Origin: Hyphomicrobiales bacterium
GTDB lineage: Bacteria > Pseudomonadota > Alphaproteobacteria > Rhizobiales > Rhizobiaceae
Direction of reading: 5' to 3'
DNA: 64,000 nucleotides
NCBI GenBank assembly: GCA_900466875.1
Contig: UBNQ01000016.1
Location: forward strand, 1-64,000
Positions within the stretch are counted from its first letter, which is position 1, and each line of letters begins with the position of its first letter. The notes beneath the pieces were generated by a model. That model worked only from the letters and a program-made list of their open reading frames with translations, made no database searches and had not been told where the DNA came from. The position numbers and the translations under genes were made by a program. This document shows positions 63,096-64,000 of the stretch, piece after piece.

Positions 63096-64000
63096 ATGAG
63101 CAGAACCGTCCGCGCCGCCGCGGTACAGATTGCGCCGGACCTCGTGTCCCGCGCGGGCACGATAGAACGTGTCCTGAACGCGATCGCCGAAGCCGCCGAC
63201 AAAGGTGCCGAAATGGTCGTGTTTCCGGAGACGTTCGTCCCCTGGTATCCCTACTTCAGCTTTGTGCTGCCGCCCGTTCAGCAGGGTCCCGAACACCTCC
63301 GCCTCTACGAAGAGGCCGTGACGGTTCCCTCCGCCGAGACGCAGGCTGTCGCGGACGCGGCGCGCAAGCGCCATATGGTCGTCGTACTCGGTGTCAACGA
63401 ACGCGATCACGGTTCTCTCTACAACACGCAGCTCGTCTTCGACGCGGACGGTAGCCTCAAGCTCAAGCGCAGGAAGATCACGCCGACTTACCATGAGCGG
63501 ATGATCTGGGGACAAGGGGACGGTGCCGGTCTCAAGGTCGTCGATACCGCGGTCGGGCGCGTGGGCGCGCTTGCCTGCTGGGAGCATTACAATCCTCTAG
63601 CCCGTTATGCCCTGATGGCCCAGCACGAGGAGATCCACGCCTCCCACTTTCCGGGCTCGCTTGTCGGACCGATCTTCGGCGAGCAGATCGAGGTCACTAT
63701 GCGTCATCACGCGCTTGAGGCGGCCTGCTTCGTAGTGAACGCGACAGGCTGGCTTAGCGAGGAGCAGATCGCATCCATTCACCCGGACCCCAAGCTTCAG
63801 AAGGGTCTCCGAGACGGATGCATGACCTGTATCATCACCCCGGAAGGCCGCCATGCGGTACCTCCGCTGACATTCGGCGAGGGGATCCTCGTCGCCGACC
63901 TGGACATGCGGCTCATCACCAAACGAAAACGGATGATGGACTCGGTCGGGCACTACGCCCGTCCCGAGCTGCTGCGTCTCGTCCATGACGTGACGCCTGC
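63096..64000 (+). CDS. nitC: Nitrilase, Nit1 type (NitC), cut by window edge
   Basis: At least 301 residues of a nitrilase, which hydrolyses a nitrile to the acid and ammonia. The catalytic triad is visible: Glu in VFPETFVPW near 45, Lys in [10 protein letters not shown] near 131 and Cys in ALACWEHYN near 165. The ATG at 63096 has AGGAG 8 bases upstream. Sequence continues without a stop to 64000, so only the last few residues are missing. With the NitB-like gene upstream this is the start of a Nit1C cluster; radical SAM, acetyltransferase and other members would be expected to follow outside the window. Confidence 0.93.
   Translation, partial: MSRTVRAAAVQIAPDLVSRAGTIERVLNAIAEAADKGAEMVVFPETFVPWYPYFSFVLPPVQQGPEHLRLYEEAVTVPSAETQAVADAARKRHMVVVLGVNERDHGSLYNTQLVFDADGSLKLKRRKITPTYHERMIWGQGDGAGLKVVDTAVGRVGALACWEHYNPLARYALMAQHEEIHASHFPGSLVGPIFGEQIEVTMRHHALEAACFVVNATGWLSEEQIASIHPDPKLQKGLRDGCMTCIITPEGRHAVPPLTFGEGILVADLDMRLITKRKRMMDSVGHYARPELLRLVHDVTP

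Larger units (their letters stand above)
42188..64000. mobile_element. Tn7-like transposon, one end seen (second end not found)
   Basis: The outer boundary is placed at 42188, where TGTGGG begins a sequence resembling the Tn7 right end; the 5 bp before it (TCGAT, 42183-42187) would be the target duplication. Inside are tnsA, tnsB/tniA, tnsC/tniB and tniQ in one operon and a second tniQ at 51994-53793. No inverted CCCACA end next to TCGAT was found up to 64000, so the other end is either outside the window or too degenerate to see. The right coordinate is therefore only the window edge. The tns operon points toward the 42188 end, unlike Tn7, where tnsA starts next to its end. No CRISPR-Cas genes are present. 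Confidence 0.72.

Noticed and set aside
42188..64000. CRISPR-associated transposon (CAST)
   Set aside because: No cas genes and no repeat-spacer array were seen, and both TniQ proteins are long TnsD-type rather than the short CAST type.

Overview
The window looks like a large replicon (chromosome, chromid or big plasmid) of an alphaproteobacterium of the Rhizobiaceae/Rhizobiales. The signs are high GC with GC-rich third codon positions, a dctA / dctB-dctD locus with a sigma-54 promoter, a RHE_PE00001-type protein, an NnrR-controlled denitrification island, and a short GC-rich palindrome of a kind common in rhizobial intergenic DNA at the left edge. No rRNA, tRNA or CRISPR array was seen. No gene crosses the left edge; the nitrilase gene runs off the right edge.

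Region 1 (1-14.1 kb) is organic-acid metabolism and housekeeping. It holds a TRAP transporter binding protein with a FadR-type GntR regulator, a malate/lactate-dehydrogenase-like enzyme divergent from a regulator with two GntR helix-turn-helix domains, and a mandelate-racemase-like enolase-superfamily enzyme. These are followed by dctA divergent from dctBD, an FtsK-type translocase without membrane segments, and a RHE_PE00001-family protein.

Region 2 (14.1-29.7 kb) is a denitrification / nitric-oxide island: two NnrS-like membrane proteins co-transcribed with an ABC importer, nnrU with a hemerythrin-like protein, two DUF2249 genes, napEFDABC, nirK, nirV and nnrR. Sites matching TTGCG-N4-CGCAA lie before the ABC/nnrS operon, in the hemerythrin/DUF2249 divergent promoter and before nirK. 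A perfect TTGAT-N4-ATCAA site lies before napE. No nor or nos genes are in the window.

Region 3 (29.7-42.15 kb) holds a TPP-riboswitch-controlled thiamine/HMP uptake operon (YkoF-like protein, ThiX, ThiZ, ThiY), a TonB receptor plus Fec/Fhu-type siderophore ABC importer, two stand-alone receiver proteins, a CBS-domain protein and an (S)-ureidoglycine aminohydrolase gene.

Region 4 (42.19 kb to at least 60.8 kb, perhaps past the right edge) is a Tn7-like transposon. Its outer end starts TGTGGG at 42188, 41 bp after the aminohydrolase stop codon, and resembles the Tn7 right end. It encodes TnsA, TnsB/TniA, TnsC/TniB and TniQ in one operon, plus a second complete-looking TniQ. Cargo includes a secreted ClpP/crotonase-like protein, a protein resembling TnsA but lacking the catalytic Glu and Lys, a soluble FtsH-like AAA+/M41 protease, a PIN-domain protein with a convergent Phd-like small ORF, and several unknown small genes. 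No CRISPR-Cas genes accompany it.

Region 5 (60.9 kb to the end) is a MocR-type regulator divergent from the start of a Nit1C-type cluster (NitB-like protein, then nitrilase NitC). Three copies of an ATTGTATGGAT-like operator lie around the regulator start and in the divergent gap. Because the second transposon end was not found in the window, this cluster may be cargo or may be flanking DNA.
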